Numbered from the stretch's first letter, positions 9,140 through 18,184 are shown. The stretch is 64,000 nucleotides of DNA from Paraburkholderia ultramafica (GCF_902859915.1 NZ_CADIKK010000023.1:55095-119094), one strand, 5' to 3'. The notes: generated by a model not told the origin, from the sequence alone. Translations and numbers: made by a program.

Positions 9140-9541
9140 ATGAGCTCAAACCCCACGTTCTGGATGATCCCGCAAGCCCCGACGCCCGTCGGGCCGTTTT
9201 CCCATGCCGCCGAAGCCGACGGCTGGGTCTTCGTCACCGGCCAGATGCCGACCTCGCCCACCGACGACAACGCGCCCTTGCCGGATGGCGTCGTCGCGCA
9301 AACGCAGCGGGTGATGGACAACCTCATGCTGGTCCTGCAAGGTCTCGGCCTGGGACTGCAACACGTGGTCGCCGCGCGCATCTTTCTGACCGAGTTCAAG
9401 CGCGACTATGCGTCGATGAACGCGGTCTACCGCGCTTACTTCCCTGCGGACGCGCTGCCCGCCCGGACCTGCATCGGCGTCACCGCGCTTGCGCGTGATG
9501 CGCTGGTCGAGATCGACTTCGTCGCAAAGCGGCCGGGCTGA
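9140..9541 (+). CDS. RidA/YjgF/UK114-family protein
   Basis: 133 residues with the Rid fold: PQAPTPVGPFSHA near the N-terminus, VFVTGQMP, and a C-terminal LPARTCIGVTALARDALVEIDFVA that includes the active-site arginine segment of the family. RidA enzymes deaminate reactive enamine/imine intermediates of amino-acid catabolism. It follows the GntP permease and is likely co-transcribed from the sigma-54 promoter, but a strong hairpin intervenes and no Shine-Dalgarno is seen before ATG 9140. Its exact start and translation level are therefore uncertain. Confidence 0.9.
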   Translation: MSSNPTFWMIPQAPTPVGPFSHAAEADGWVFVTGQMPTSPTDDNAPLPDGVVAQTQRVMDNLMLVLQGLGLGLQHVVAARIFLTEFKRDYASMNAVYRAYFPADALPARTCIGVTALARDALVEIDFVAKRPG

Positions 9542-9667
9542 TCCTGATCCGTGGCGTCTGGCGAAACGCTTTCAGCGTCTGTTTTGAGGTCGACTCCGGC
9601 CATATCGACGCAACCCTGTATTAACGGCCTGGCGCCCCATAAACCTGAGTGGTTTACTGGGAGACCC

Positions 9668-9695
9668 TAAAGCGCACGAGGTTAATTGCCGTTAT
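9668..9695 (+). promoter_or_regulatory. Possible sigma-28 (FliA-type) promoter of the chemoreceptor gene
   Basis: TAAA at 9668 and GCCGTTAT at 9688-9695 are separated by 16 nt, one more than the usual 15, and lie about 56 nt upstream of the receptor ATG. Chemoreceptor genes are often driven by sigma-28. Spacing and the last bases are not ideal. Confidence 0.4.
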
Positions 9696-9751
9696 TCCTT
9701 GCAACCATGTAGGCACCGCGCCCACGCGCGTCAGCATCAGCAAGGAAAGCC

Positions 9752-11464
9752 ATGCGCAACAACCAGCCTGTCACTGGGCACGAGTACGAATTCCCGTCGT
9801 CACACATGCTTGTTTCAGCGACCGACCTGACCGGCCGCATTCAATACTGCAATCCGGCCTTCGCCGCCGTGTCGGGCTTTACGCGCGACGAGCTGATCGG
9901 CCAGCCACACAATCTGATTCGCCATCCGGACATGCCGCGCGAAGCGTTCGCCGACATGTGGACGACGATCCGCGACGGCCGCCCGTGGACTGCCCTCGTC
10001 AAGAACCGCCGCAAGAACGGCGATCACTACTGGGTTCGCGCCAACGTCACGCCGGTGATCGAGAAAGGCGCGGTGGTCGGCTACCTCAGCGTGCGCGTGA
10101 AGCCGGAGCGCGAAGCGGTGCGCGCCGCCGAAACTTTGTATGCACGCATGCGCACGGGCGAGTCGCGCGGCCTCGCGTTGCGTCACGGCGTGGTGGTGCG
10201 CACCGGCCTGCCCGGACGCCTGCAGGCGCTGATGCGTCTGCCGGTTGCGAAGCGCGCGGCGGCCGGCTATGCGCTCACGCCGCTGGCGTTGCTGCTGACC
10301 GGTCTCGCCGCATGGCAAGGCGCGCCGCCGGTGCCGTTCTGGATCGCGTGCGGCGTCGCCACGGCGATCAGCGTCGTGTCGTGGCGAGTGCTGACGCGCC
10401 AGCTCGCCGCGCCGATCGACGATATGTCGAGCTTTGCGACCCGTCTCGCCGCCGGCGATCTGACCGCCGATCTGCGAATCGCGCGTCACGACGATCTCGG
10501 CGACGTGTTGCAGGCGTTGAACCAGTTGAGGGCGAATCTCGCGGCCATCGTCTACGACGTGCGCGCGCAGATCACCGGCATGCTCGACAACGCGCGCGAA
10601 ATCTCCAGCGGCAATGTCGATCTCGCGCGCCGCACCGAGTTGCAGGCGGCCTCGCTCGAAGAGACCGCCGCCACCATGGAAGAGCTGACCACCACGGTGC
10701 AAGCCAACGCCGATGCCAGCGTGCGCGCGCTCGACCTCGCGCGCGACGCCCAGGCGGCGGCGGCGGTCGGCGGCAAGATCGCGGGCCAGGTCGAGCAGAC
10801 CATGGCCGGCATCACGGCGGCGTCGCGGCGCATCGCGGACATCACCGGCGTGATCGACGGCATCGCGTTCCAGACCAATATCCTCGCGCTGAACGCCGCC
10901 GTCGAGGCGGCGCGCGCGGGCGAAGCGGGCCGCTCGTTCGCGGTCGTCGCGGGCGAGGTGCGGATGCTCGCGCAGCGTTGCGCGGCATCGTCGAAGGAAA
11001 TCAAGTCGGTGGTCGAGGCGAGTGCGAGCGAAGTCGCCGCGGGCACCGAACTGGTGGCACGCACGACCTCGCAGATGCGCGCGATCGACGAGGCGGTGGA
11101 GCGCGTGTCGTCGATCATCGTCGAAGTGGCGAACGCGAGCAACGAACAGGCGGAAGGGATTCGCCAGGTCAATCAGGCGGTCTCGCATCTGGACGGCGCC
11201 ACCCAGCAGAACGCGGCGCTCGTCGAACAGGCGGCGGCCACCGCACAACGTCTCGCGGAACAGGCCGACGTGCTCGATGACGCGGTGCGTCTGTTCACCG
11301 TCGCCGATGCGGCGTCCGCGCAACACTCTGCAAGCGGGACGCGCCATGCCTTCCCGGCCGATGCGTCGAATCGTGCGGCGCCCGGCTTCACGCGCCACGC
11401 TGCGCAAGGACTTCAGCGAAGCGCGCACGCTATCGAGCAGGAAGAAACTACTTTGATCAGATAG
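9752..11464 (+). CDS. PAS-domain methyl-accepting chemotaxis protein (Aer-like)
   Basis: 570 residues. An N-terminal Aer-type PAS domain (about 15-125) includes GRIQYCNPAFAAVSGFTRDE and IRHPDMPREAFADMW. A short hydrophobic region (about 170-215), a HAMP-like segment and a complete MCP signalling domain follow; the hairpin tip is near IAFQTNILALNAAVEAARAG. There is no periplasmic ligand domain, so it probably senses redox or energy state through the cytoplasmic PAS domain, as Aer does through FAD. The C-terminus has no NWETF-type receptor-tethering pentapeptide. Start ATG 9752 follows an AAGGAAAG ribosome binding site. An intrinsic terminator follows. Confidence 0.93.
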   Translation: MRNNQPVTGHEYEFPSSHMLVSATDLTGRIQYCNPAFAAVSGFTRDELIGQPHNLIRHPDMPREAFADMWTTIRDGRPWTALVKNRRKNGDHYWVRANVTPVIEKGAVVGYLSVRVKPEREAVRAAETLYARMRTGESRGLALRHGVVVRTGLPGRLQALMRLPVAKRAAAGYALTPLALLLTGLAAWQGAPPVPFWIACGVATAISVVSWRVLTRQLAAPIDDMSSFATRLAAGDLTADLRIARHDDLGDVLQALNQLRANLAAIVYDVRAQITGMLDNAREISSGNVDLARRTELQAASLEETAATMEELTTTVQANADASVRALDLARDAQAAAAVGGKIAGQVEQTMAGITAASRRIADITGVIDGIAFQTNILALNAAVEAARAGEAGRSFAVVAGEVRMLAQRCAASSKEIKSVVEASASEVAAGTELVARTTSQMRAIDEAVERVSSIIVEVANASNEQAEGIRQVNQAVSHLDGATQQNAALVEQAAATAQRLAEQADVLDDAVRLFTVADAASAQHSASGTRHAFPADASNRAAPGFTRHAAQGLQRSAHAIEQEETTLIR

Positions 11465-11484
11465 ATCGGCGTTACTCCCACCTC

Positions 11485-11603
11485 GACAGTTCGCTATTGG
11501 TGCGTGAGGATGGAACTGTCAGCGCCCACTGTTGCATGGGCAGGCTGACCCGAGTAACAACGGCGTTTAGCAGCCCGTCCCTTGTCGGACGGGCTATTTT
11601 TTT
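11485..11603 (+). terminator. Structured 3' UTR ending in a Rho-independent terminator
   Basis: The terminator is a 9-bp stem AGCCCGTCC / GGACGGGCT (11572-11595) followed by ATTTTTTT to 11603. Two more hairpins precede it: GACAGTTC / GAACTGTC (11485-11492 and 11513-11520) and CCCA / TGGG (11525-11540). The roughly 120-nt structured tail just after the receptor stop codon could also yield a 3'-UTR-derived small RNA. Confidence 0.85.
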
Positions 11604-11789
11604 GCGCACCGGGTCGACTGCCGAGTCGAGGATTGTTGAAGGTGTGCCCGCGAGCAGCTCGTGCTGCGCGTCGGGACGACAGCGCGAACGGTGAGGCAAT
11701 ACGGGAGCCGCCGCCGGGGACTTGCCGCACGCCGATGGTCCGCTCACACTTGAGCGCACCTACGACGATTTCCATCTCCGGAGGCCGAC

Positions 11790-12386
11790 GTGACCCCTTC
11801 CGACTCGCCGCGCGCCCATCCGCTGGCCGCGCACTTCACCGCGATGGCGCGCAACAACGCGTGGTCGAATCTGCGCCTCTACCGCGCGTGTCTCACCTTG
11901 ACCGACGCAGCGTTCGCCGAGCGCAGGGTGAGCTTCTTCCCGTCGTTGCAGCTCACGTTGAATCACATCCTGCTGGTGGACCGGTATTACTTCGACGCGC
12001 TAATCGGCGGCGGCGAGGGGCTCACCATTTTCGACAACGAATTGCCCTATCCGCGCGCAGCCGACCTGTGGGATGCACAAGCGCGGAGCGACCAGCAACT
12101 GCTCGCCTTCTGCGAGTCGCTCGCCGACGCGGATCTGCGACGCGAGGTCCAGATCGACCGCGGCCCAGCGGTCGGCGTCCAGCGTGAAGACGTCGGCAGC
12201 GTGCTGCCGCATGTTTTCATCCACCAGATCCACCATCGCGGGCAAGTCCACGCGATGCTGAGCGGCACCTCGGCCGCCCCGCCGCAACTCGACGAGTTCT
12301 TTCTCGCCGCCGACGCGCCGCTGCGCGCCGCCGAACTACGCGATCTGGAGCGCATGCGCGGGCCGCGATGGGCCGCGCTTCCGTAA
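11790..12386 (+). CDS. DinB-family four-helix-bundle protein
   Basis: 198 residues from GTG 11790, 5 nt after a strong CGGAGG ribosome binding site. DinB/YfiT-like proteins are four-helix bundles that usually bind a metal through three histidines; here NHILLVD (about residue 50) and HQIHHRGQ (about 145-152) supply them. Members include putative thiol transferases and mycothiol- or bacillithiol-dependent enzymes, but the substrate is unknown. It is preceded by the receptor terminator, so it is an independent unit. Confidence 0.85.
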   Translation: MTPSDSPRAHPLAAHFTAMARNNAWSNLRLYRACLTLTDAAFAERRVSFFPSLQLTLNHILLVDRYYFDALIGGGEGLTIFDNELPYPRAADLWDAQARSDQQLLAFCESLADADLRREVQIDRGPAVGVQREDVGSVLPHVFIHQIHHRGQVHAMLSGTSAAPPQLDEFFLAADAPLRAAELRDLERMRGPRWAALP

Positions 12387-12572
12387 TCGGACCATGCGTC
12401 AGCAGCGTGACAGCCAGGGAGAAGGATCGCACCGCCACGGGGCACGAAAAATGCGCCCGGCGTGGCGGGGAGTCGCGTTAAACTGGTTGCCACGCGTGTG
12501 CAGCGCGCGGCAGACGACGCGCGATGCTGCCCGTACAATGGTTCGATTATCAACGGAACAAGGACAACTTCG

Positions 12573-12824
12573 ATGCGCACTACCGGGTCCTCCGGGTCAA
12601 TGGCCCTGCTCACCGAATATGACGACGCAACGGCGCGCGAACTCCGCTCGCTGCGCCTCGAATCGACAGAAGACGGCAAAGGCATTCTTCTGATCGAGGT
12701 CGACGAGCGCAAGCCGGGCATACATCGCGAAGTGCGCTACGAAATCACGCCTGCCGAGCTGATTGCCGCGATTCGCGCGCATGGCGCGGAATTGCCCGGC
12801 GAACAGCACAACCATCGTCAATGA
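12573..12824 (+). CDS. Small conserved-looking hypothetical protein (83 aa)
   Basis: MRTTGSSGSMALLTEYDDATARE... from ATG 12573, with AAGGA upstream. The segment EDGKGILLIEVDERKPGIHREVRYEITPAELIAAIRAHG looks like two beta strands followed by an amphipathic helix. No family is recognised. A strong hairpin at 12831-12867 directly follows the stop codon, which supports expression as a small gene. Confidence 0.65.
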   Translation: MRTTGSSGSMALLTEYDDATARELRSLRLESTEDGKGILLIEVDERKPGIHREVRYEITPAELIAAIRAHGAELPGEQHNHRQ

Positions 12825-12830
12825 AATAAC

Positions 12831-12867
12831 GCGCGCGGCATTGCGTTCATGCGCGAATGCCGCGCGC
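12831..12867 (+). terminator. GC-rich hairpin after the 83-aa gene
   Basis: GCGCGCGGCATTGCG pairs with GCGCGAATGCCGCGCGC across a TTCAT loop with one bulged base, starting 6 nt after the stop at 12824. It has no T-run, so it is either a Rho-assisted or inefficient terminator or an mRNA-stabilising hairpin. Confidence 0.5.
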
Positions 12868-13086
12868 CTGCATGCCGCGCGAGTTCCAGGCTTTTTCTCT
12901 TTGTTCCGCTCGCGCCGCTAATGCGCGCTTTGAATCCATTCAGCGCGCCGCAATAGGGCTTTCAACACCCGAATATCGGGCAAATTTTCACGCCGTTTGC
13001 ACGTCTTGAAAATGCGTCCATAATCCTTGCATTCTCCTTTGCTTTCTTACCCGCGCCGCGCCCGAAAGGGTCGCGGATGTAAGTCG

Positions 13087-14079
13087 ATGCTACATGATCT
13101 CGTCGAGCAATATGGGCCGGCGCTCGTCTTCGCCAACGTGCTGGCCGCCTCGGTTGGGCTGCCGGTGCCGGCGATGCCGTCGCTCGTGCTATTCGGCGCA
13201 ATGGCCGCGATGCATCCGGGCTCGGTAGGCACGCAATTGCTGCCGGTTCTGATCCTGTCGATATTCGCTACGCTGATCGGCGACAGCGCTTGGTATCTCG
13301 CCGGCCGTATCTACGGCGGCAATACGCTGAAAACGATTTGCCGCCTGTCGCTGTCGCGCGACACCTGTGTGAAAAAGACCGAGCGCTTTTTCGGCCGCTG
13401 GGGCGTGCGCGTGCTGGCCGTGGCCAAGTTCGTGCCGGGCCTGTCGATCGTGTCGATTCCGATGGCCGGCGCGATGGGCACCCGCTACCGCACCTTTCTC
13501 ACCTACGACAGCATTGGCGCCGCGTTGTGGTCTGGCACGGGCCTGATCATCGGCGCATTGTTCGCGCGGCAAATCGACATGCTGTTTGCAATCGCCGGGC
13601 GCCTCGGCCGCACGGCGGCGCTCGTAGCCGTCGCGCTGCTGCTGATGTACGCGGCTTACCGGTGGTTCCGGCGCCGCCAGTTGATTTCGAAGCTCGCGTC
13701 CGCGCGCATCGAAGTCGACGAACTCGCCATGCTGGTCGCGGCGGGCGATACGCCGGTGATGTTCGATATCCGTTCGCAGGAGAAGCGCAAGCTCGACCCG
13801 TTCGTCATTCCGGGCTCGCAATTCGCCGACGAGCGGCAGCTCGACGAGATCGTCGCGACCTATCCGCACGATCAGAAACTGGTGATCTACTGTTCCTGCC
13901 CGAATGAGATTTCCGCGGCATGGATGGCCAAGCAACTGAACGAGGCCGGCTTCTCCGACGTGCTGCCGTTGCGCGGCGGCATGGAAGCCTGGCGCGACTC
14001 GGGCAAGCCGGTGGACGCGCTGCCCAACATGCCGCCGCCGGAAGTCGCGGTCGACGACATCGCGCCGAAGGCCGTATAG
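13087..14079 (+). CDS. DedA-family (VTT domain) membrane protein fused to a rhodanese domain
   Basis: About 330 residues. An N-terminal DedA/SNARE-associated domain (about 1-200) has several membrane segments and the conserved FxxxFxPGLS-type motif as VAKFVPGLSIVSIPMAGAMG. A cytoplasmic basic segment (WFRRRQ) leads into a C-terminal rhodanese domain (about 225-310) with putative catalytic cysteine in VIYCSCPNEISAA. DedA proteins are linked to lipid-carrier flipping and membrane homeostasis; the rhodanese suggests sulfur or redox sensing. Start ATG 13087 (MLHDLVEQYG) is preferred over an in-frame ATG at 13027 because DedA homology begins there. It is followed after 88 nt by the FAD oxidoreductase. 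Confidence 0.88.
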   Translation: MLHDLVEQYGPALVFANVLAASVGLPVPAMPSLVLFGAMAAMHPGSVGTQLLPVLILSIFATLIGDSAWYLAGRIYGGNTLKTICRLSLSRDTCVKKTERFFGRWGVRVLAVAKFVPGLSIVSIPMAGAMGTRYRTFLTYDSIGAALWSGTGLIIGALFARQIDMLFAIAGRLGRTAALVAVALLLMYAAYRWFRRRQLISKLASARIEVDELAMLVAAGDTPVMFDIRSQEKRKLDPFVIPGSQFADERQLDEIVATYPHDQKLVIYCSCPNEISAAWMAKQLNEAGFSDVLPLRGGMEAWRDSGKPVDALPNMPPPEVAVDDIAPKAV

Positions 14080-14167
14080 CGCGGCAGCGCACCTGCATCG
14101 GCGCGCTCGCGCGCCGCGCCGCTTCGCCTCCGTTCAATCGATCAATGAACACCGAAGGAGCGGTTCA

Positions 14168-15895
14168 ATGCTTTCGACTCAGGAAGTTTCGACTCAAGAT
14201 GCTGAAGGGCAACAAGCGGTAGTCGCCGACGCGCCGTTTTCGTCGCTCTCGACGCGCATGCACCAGATGTTCCCCGCGCTCACCGGCGCGGAAATCGACC
14301 GCCTGCGCCGCTTCGGCGAAATTGGCCACTGGAATGCCGGTGAACTGATGTTCGAGACCGGCCATACCGGCCCCGGCATGTTCGTGCTGCTCGAAGGACG
14401 CGTGAAGGTCTATCAGCGCGACGGCATTGGACGCGAAGTCCTGATCGGCGAACACGGCGCGGGGCATTTTCTTGCCGAGGTCGGTCAGTTGTCGGGACGG
14501 CCCGCGCTGGTGAACGGCATGGCGCTCAGTTCGGTGGAAGCGCTGCTGATTCCACCCACCGGGCTGCGTGCGCTGATCGTCGCCGAAGCGGAACTCGGCG
14601 AGCGCATCATGCGCGCGCTGATCTTGCGCCGCGTGTCGCTGATCGAAAAGGGCGCGGGCGGGCCGATCCTGATCGGCAATAGCAGCGACGCGCAGCTTGT
14701 GATGCTGCAAGGCTTTCTGTCGCGCAACGGCCATCCTCATTCCGTGATCGACGAACGCGACGAAGACGCATTGCGTCTGATCGAGCAGTTCGCCGCGCAG
14801 CAGGAAGACATGCCGCTAGTGATCTGCCCGGACGGCTCGGTGCTGCGTCATCCGAGCACGCCGGAACTCGCCACCTGCCTCGGCCTGCTGCCCGATCTCG
14901 ACGATTCGCATGTCTATGACGTCGCGATCGTCGGCGCCGGACCGGCGGGACTGGCGACCGCGGTGTACGCGGCGTCCGAAGGCCTGTCGGTGATTGTGCT
15001 CGACAGCCGGGCGCCGGGCGGCCAGGCGGGCGCCAGCTCACGGATCGAGAACTACCTCGGCTTTCCGACCGGCATCTCCGGCCAGGCGCTGGCGGGCCGC
15101 GCGTTCGTGCAGGCGCAGAAGTTCGGCGCGCACGTCGCGATTCCGGTCCACGTGACGGCGTTGAAGTGCGCGGAGTCGCCGTATCGGCTGGAACTCAAGT
15201 GCGGCGGCCATATCACTTCCCGCACGATCGTGATCGCGAGCGGCGCGGTCTACCGGCGGCCCGCGCTCGAAGGCCTCGACCGGTTCGAAGGACGCGGTGT
15301 CTACTACTGGGCGTCGCCGGTCGAAGCCAAGCTGTGCAAACGCCAGGAAGTCGTGCTGGTGGGTGGCGGCAATTCGGCGGGCCAGGCGATCGTCTATCTG
15401 GCGACGCATGCGGCCAAGGTCCACGTGCTGATCCGCCGGAGCGGCTTTGAAGCCACCATGTCGCGCTATCTGATCGACCGGATCCGCTCGCTGCCGAATG
15501 TGTTCGTGCATCCGAATTCGGAAATCGGCCGGCTCGAAGCCGACGAAAGCGGACTGGCGTCGGTCGGCCTGAAAAAGCCGCTGCCCGACGGCGTCGATCA
15601 TTTCGACACGCGGCATCTGTTCCTCTTCACCGGCGCGGACCCGAACACCGACTGGCTGCGCACCTGCGGCGTGCAACTCGACGCCAAGGGCTTCGTGTTG
15701 ACCGGCACCGGCGTGGACGGCGCGGCCGCCTGCGACCTCGCGACGACGGTCGCAGGCGTGTACGCGATCGGCGACGCGCGCGCCGGCTCGACGAAACGGG
15801 TCGCGGCGGCGGTTGGGGAAGGCGCGGCCGTGGTCGCGCAGATCCATCAATTGCTGGCGGTTTCCGCTGGCGAAGCGGTCGCGCTGGGCGCCTGA
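14168..15895 (+). CDS. Cyclic-nucleotide-binding domain / thioredoxin-reductase-like FAD oxidoreductase (copy 1)
   Basis: 575 residues in three parts: a cNMP-binding-like domain (about 30-150), a short thioredoxin/glutaredoxin-fold linker (about 160-235; GPILIGNSSDAQLVMLQGFLSRNG), and an FAD/NAD(P)H module (about 250-560). The last has FAD dinucleotide motif GAGPAGLATAVYAASEG, NAD(P)H motif VGGGNSAGQA and C-terminal GDARAGSTKRVAAAVGEG. The CxxC redox pair of thioredoxin reductase is absent (YYWASPVEAKLC at the corresponding site), so it is unlikely to reduce thioredoxin in the classical way. A paralogue lies at 57003-58688 in the same window. Confidence 0.88.
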   Translation: MLSTQEVSTQDAEGQQAVVADAPFSSLSTRMHQMFPALTGAEIDRLRRFGEIGHWNAGELMFETGHTGPGMFVLLEGRVKVYQRDGIGREVLIGEHGAGHFLAEVGQLSGRPALVNGMALSSVEALLIPPTGLRALIVAEAELGERIMRALILRRVSLIEKGAGGPILIGNSSDAQLVMLQGFLSRNGHPHSVIDERDEDALRLIEQFAAQQEDMPLVICPDGSVLRHPSTPELATCLGLLPDLDDSHVYDVAIVGAGPAGLATAVYAASEGLSVIVLDSRAPGGQAGASSRIENYLGFPTGISGQALAGRAFVQAQKFGAHVAIPVHVTALKCAESPYRLELKCGGHITSRTIVIASGAVYRRPALEGLDRFEGRGVYYWASPVEAKLCKRQEVVLVGGGNSAGQAIVYLATHAAKVHVLIRRSGFEATMSRYLIDRIRSLPNVFVHPNSEIGRLEADESGLASVGLKKPLPDGVDHFDTRHLFLFTGADPNTDWLRTCGVQLDAKGFVLTGTGVDGAAACDLATTVAGVYAIGDARAGSTKRVAAAVGEGAAVVAQIHQLLAVSAGEAVALGA

Positions 15896-16057
15896 ACAGC
15901 TCGCCGGGCCTGCGCGTTGCGATGATGCAAGGCCCGGCGGGTAACCTGCTGTTACACACGCCTTCAACTCGTTGCACCTGCGTGCCTTTCTGTTTCGTAA
16001 TATTGATGTCAGCCGTTCGACAGCGAATGGCTGCCTCTTTCGGAATCGGAGACACGC

Positions 16058-16336
16058 ATGATCAAACGCGCGATCGTATTCACCGCCCTCGGCCTTGCCG
16101 CCGCCTGCGCATCGACTGCCGCCCTGGCACGGGTGGACGTCGGTGTGTTCGTCAATACGCCGGGCCCGGTGTACGCCGCGCCGCCCGTGGTGTACGCACC
16201 GCCGCCGCCGGTCGTCTATGCGCCGCAACCGCTCTATGGTTACGGCTATCGAGGCGACTATTACCGCGGCCGCGACTGGCATCATGACCATGGCCGCCAT
16301 CGCGGCTGGGAGCGGCATCATGGGCGCGGCTGGTAG
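16058..16336 (+). CDS. Secreted Pro/Tyr/His-rich protein (PXPV-repeat-like)
   Basis: 92 residues. MIKRAIVFTALGLAAACASTAALA is a signal peptide with a likely cleavage after ALA. The mature part has Pro-Val-Tyr-Ala repeats (VYAAPPVVYAPPPPVVYAP) followed by a Tyr/Gly/Arg/His-rich tail (DWHHDHGRHRGWERHHGRGW). It resembles small Burkholderiaceae proteins with PXPV repeats. The His-rich end could bind metals, but this is a guess. It is monocistronic. Confidence 0.8.
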   Translation: MIKRAIVFTALGLAAACASTAALARVDVGVFVNTPGPVYAAPPVVYAPPPPVVYAPQPLYGYGYRGDYYRGRDWHHDHGRHRGWERHHGRGW

Positions 16337-16447
16337 GTACCGGCCCGCGCCGATTCATCCACCGTATTCACGCTACAGTAGCGGCTGCTGATCCAGGTCG
16401 GGCCTTGGGCCCGCTCCCCTCGCAGTCACTCACTGACCGACGCACGC

Positions 16448-17671
16448 GTGAAGACTCTGCCGCTATCCGCAGCCCGCACCCTGCATCTGGCCGCGCAAGG
16501 TTTGCTGACGCCGCCGCGCCGCAAGGCCGTCAAGGCCGACGTGCTCGACTCGATCCGCCGCATGGCGCAACTGCAGATCGACACGATCCATGTCGTCGCG
16601 CGCAGCCCCTACCTCGTGCTGTTCAGCCGGCTCGGCGCATACCCCCAGCAGTGGCTCGACGAACATCTCGCCGAAGGCAAGCTGTTCGAGTACTGGTCGC
16701 ATGAAGCCTGTTTCGTGCCGACCGAAGACTACGGCCTGCTGCGTCATCGCATGCTCGACCCGAGCGGCATGGGCTGGAAATACGCGGGCGAGTGGCACAG
16801 GAAGCATCGCAAGGACATCGAGACGTTGCTCGCGCATATCCGCGCGACGGGTCCGGTGCGTTCGGCGGATTTCGTCCGCGAGGCGGGCAAGCGCAACGGC
16901 TGGTGGGACTGGAAGCCGGAGAAGCGCCACCTGGAAGTGCTGTTCGCGATCGGGCAATTGATGGTGGCCGAGCGCCGCAATTTCCAGCGCGTCTACGACC
17001 TGACCGAGCGCGTGTTGCCGAGTTGGGACGACGCGCGCGATCTGCCGCCGGCCCACACGATCACCACTGAAGTGCTGCGCCGCACCTGCCGCGCGCTCGG
17101 CATCGCGCGCGCCGATTGGGTCGCCGATTACTACCGGCTGCCGCGCCGCCCCTATTGCGACGAACTGTATGCGCTGGCCGACGAAGGCGAACTGATTCCG
17201 GTGCAAGTGGAGGGCTGGAACCAGGACACGTTCGTCCATCATGACTTCGCGTCGACGCTCGACGACGCGGCGAGCGGCAAGCTCGCGTCGACCGTCACGA
17301 CGGTGCTGTCGCCGTTCGATCCGGTGGTGTGGGATCGCAAGCGCGCCGCCGCGCTGTTCGACTTCGACTATGCAATCGAATGCTATACACCCGCCGCGAA
17401 GCGCAAATACGGCTACTTCGTGTTGCCGCTGCTGAGCCGGGGCCGTCTGGTCGGCCGCGTGGATGCGAAAGCGCATCGGGCCCAACGCGTGTTCGAACTG
17501 AAGTCGCTGCACATCGAGCCGCGCGTGCGTCTGAGCGCCCGTCTTGCCGACGACCTGCGCCGCGCGTTGCAACGTTGCGCGGACTGGCACGACACCCCGC
17601 AACTGGCGATCACATCCGCGCCGCCGGATTGGCTCGAAGCGTTGAGCGCCGACCACGACATGGCAGCGTGA
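16448..17671 (+). CDS. YcaQ-like winged-helix DNA glycosylase
   Basis: 407 residues of the HTH_42/AlkZ superfamily, known for monofunctional DNA glycosylases that unhook interstrand crosslinks and remove bulky alkylpurines. The segment MAQLQIDTIHVVARSPYLVL (about residues 38-57) contains the Q-phi-D motif (QID) associated with the YcaQ branch rather than the AlkZ Q-phi-Q form. The motif LSPFDPVVWDRKR and a C-terminal winged-helix segment complete the family pattern. It is a stand-alone gene followed by a hairpin terminator. Substrate range is inferred from the family. Confidence 0.87.
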   Translation: MKTLPLSAARTLHLAAQGLLTPPRRKAVKADVLDSIRRMAQLQIDTIHVVARSPYLVLFSRLGAYPQQWLDEHLAEGKLFEYWSHEACFVPTEDYGLLRHRMLDPSGMGWKYAGEWHRKHRKDIETLLAHIRATGPVRSADFVREAGKRNGWWDWKPEKRHLEVLFAIGQLMVAERRNFQRVYDLTERVLPSWDDARDLPPAHTITTEVLRRTCRALGIARADWVADYYRLPRRPYCDELYALADEGELIPVQVEGWNQDTFVHHDFASTLDDAASGKLASTVTTVLSPFDPVVWDRKRAAALFDFDYAIECYTPAAKRKYGYFVLPLLSRGRLVGRVDAKAHRAQRVFELKSLHIEPRVRLSARLADDLRRALQRCADWHDTPQLAITSAPPDWLEALSADHDMAA

Positions 17672-17731
17672 CCACACCGCGCGAGCCGTCGCCAGCAGCG
17701 TGCAATGCGATTGCAGTCGCAGAGAACATAG

Positions 17732-17765
17732 AAAAGGCGCAAGGTTGGAAACAGTGCGCCCTTTT
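17732..17765. terminator. Bidirectional-type hairpin terminator
   Basis: AAAAGGCGCA (17732-17741) pairs with TGCGCCCTTTT (17755-17765) apart from one bulge, and the stem ends in A/T tracts. It can serve the upstream plus-strand YcaQ-like gene and the convergent minus-strand gene at 17927-18184. Confidence 0.7.
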
Positions 17766-17926
17766 AACACAGACAACGAGACCGCCGTCATGTGGCGGCG
17801 AATTGCGTGGACGTATCGCAATGCGCAAACATTGCTTGCAACGCCGACGTCCAGTCCACATCGGCACGCATGCCGACGCTTATACCGATGCCAACCGCGC
17901 CGCCCATACGGTGGCGCGCCATCGCT

Positions 17927-18184
17927 TCAGCGATCGAGCTTCGCGCGCAATTCACGGGCGGCTTCCAGCAGCCCTTCGTAACCCGAACGCGCGTGCTCCG
18001 GCAGATCGGGATCGCCAACCAACGCGCCGAGCGTTTCGATCAGGCTGTACAGAATGCCCTTGGCTGCGCCCGATGCAATCCTGCCGGACGATACCTGCTG
18101 ATGCACGTGACTGAGTGCTGCATCGAGGTTTTCCAGGTCGGGCCGCTCGCCCGTGGGCGGCTTTGGCGAAACGTCTTGGGTCAT
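17927..18184 (-). CDS. Small hypothetical protein (85 aa)
   Basis: MTQDVSPKPPTGERPDLENLDAALSHVHQQ... from ATG 18184, with AGGAG about 12 nt upstream. It is predominantly helical and soluble (AALSHVHQQVSSGRIASGAAKGILYSLIETLG and a C-terminal YEGLLEAARELRAKLDR). No signal peptide or known domain is recognised. It is convergent with the YcaQ-like gene and ends near a shared hairpin terminator. Confidence 0.65.
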   Translation of the reverse strand: MTQDVSPKPPTGERPDLENLDAALSHVHQQVSSGRIASGAAKGILYSLIETLGALVGDPDLPEHARSGYEGLLEAARELRAKLDR

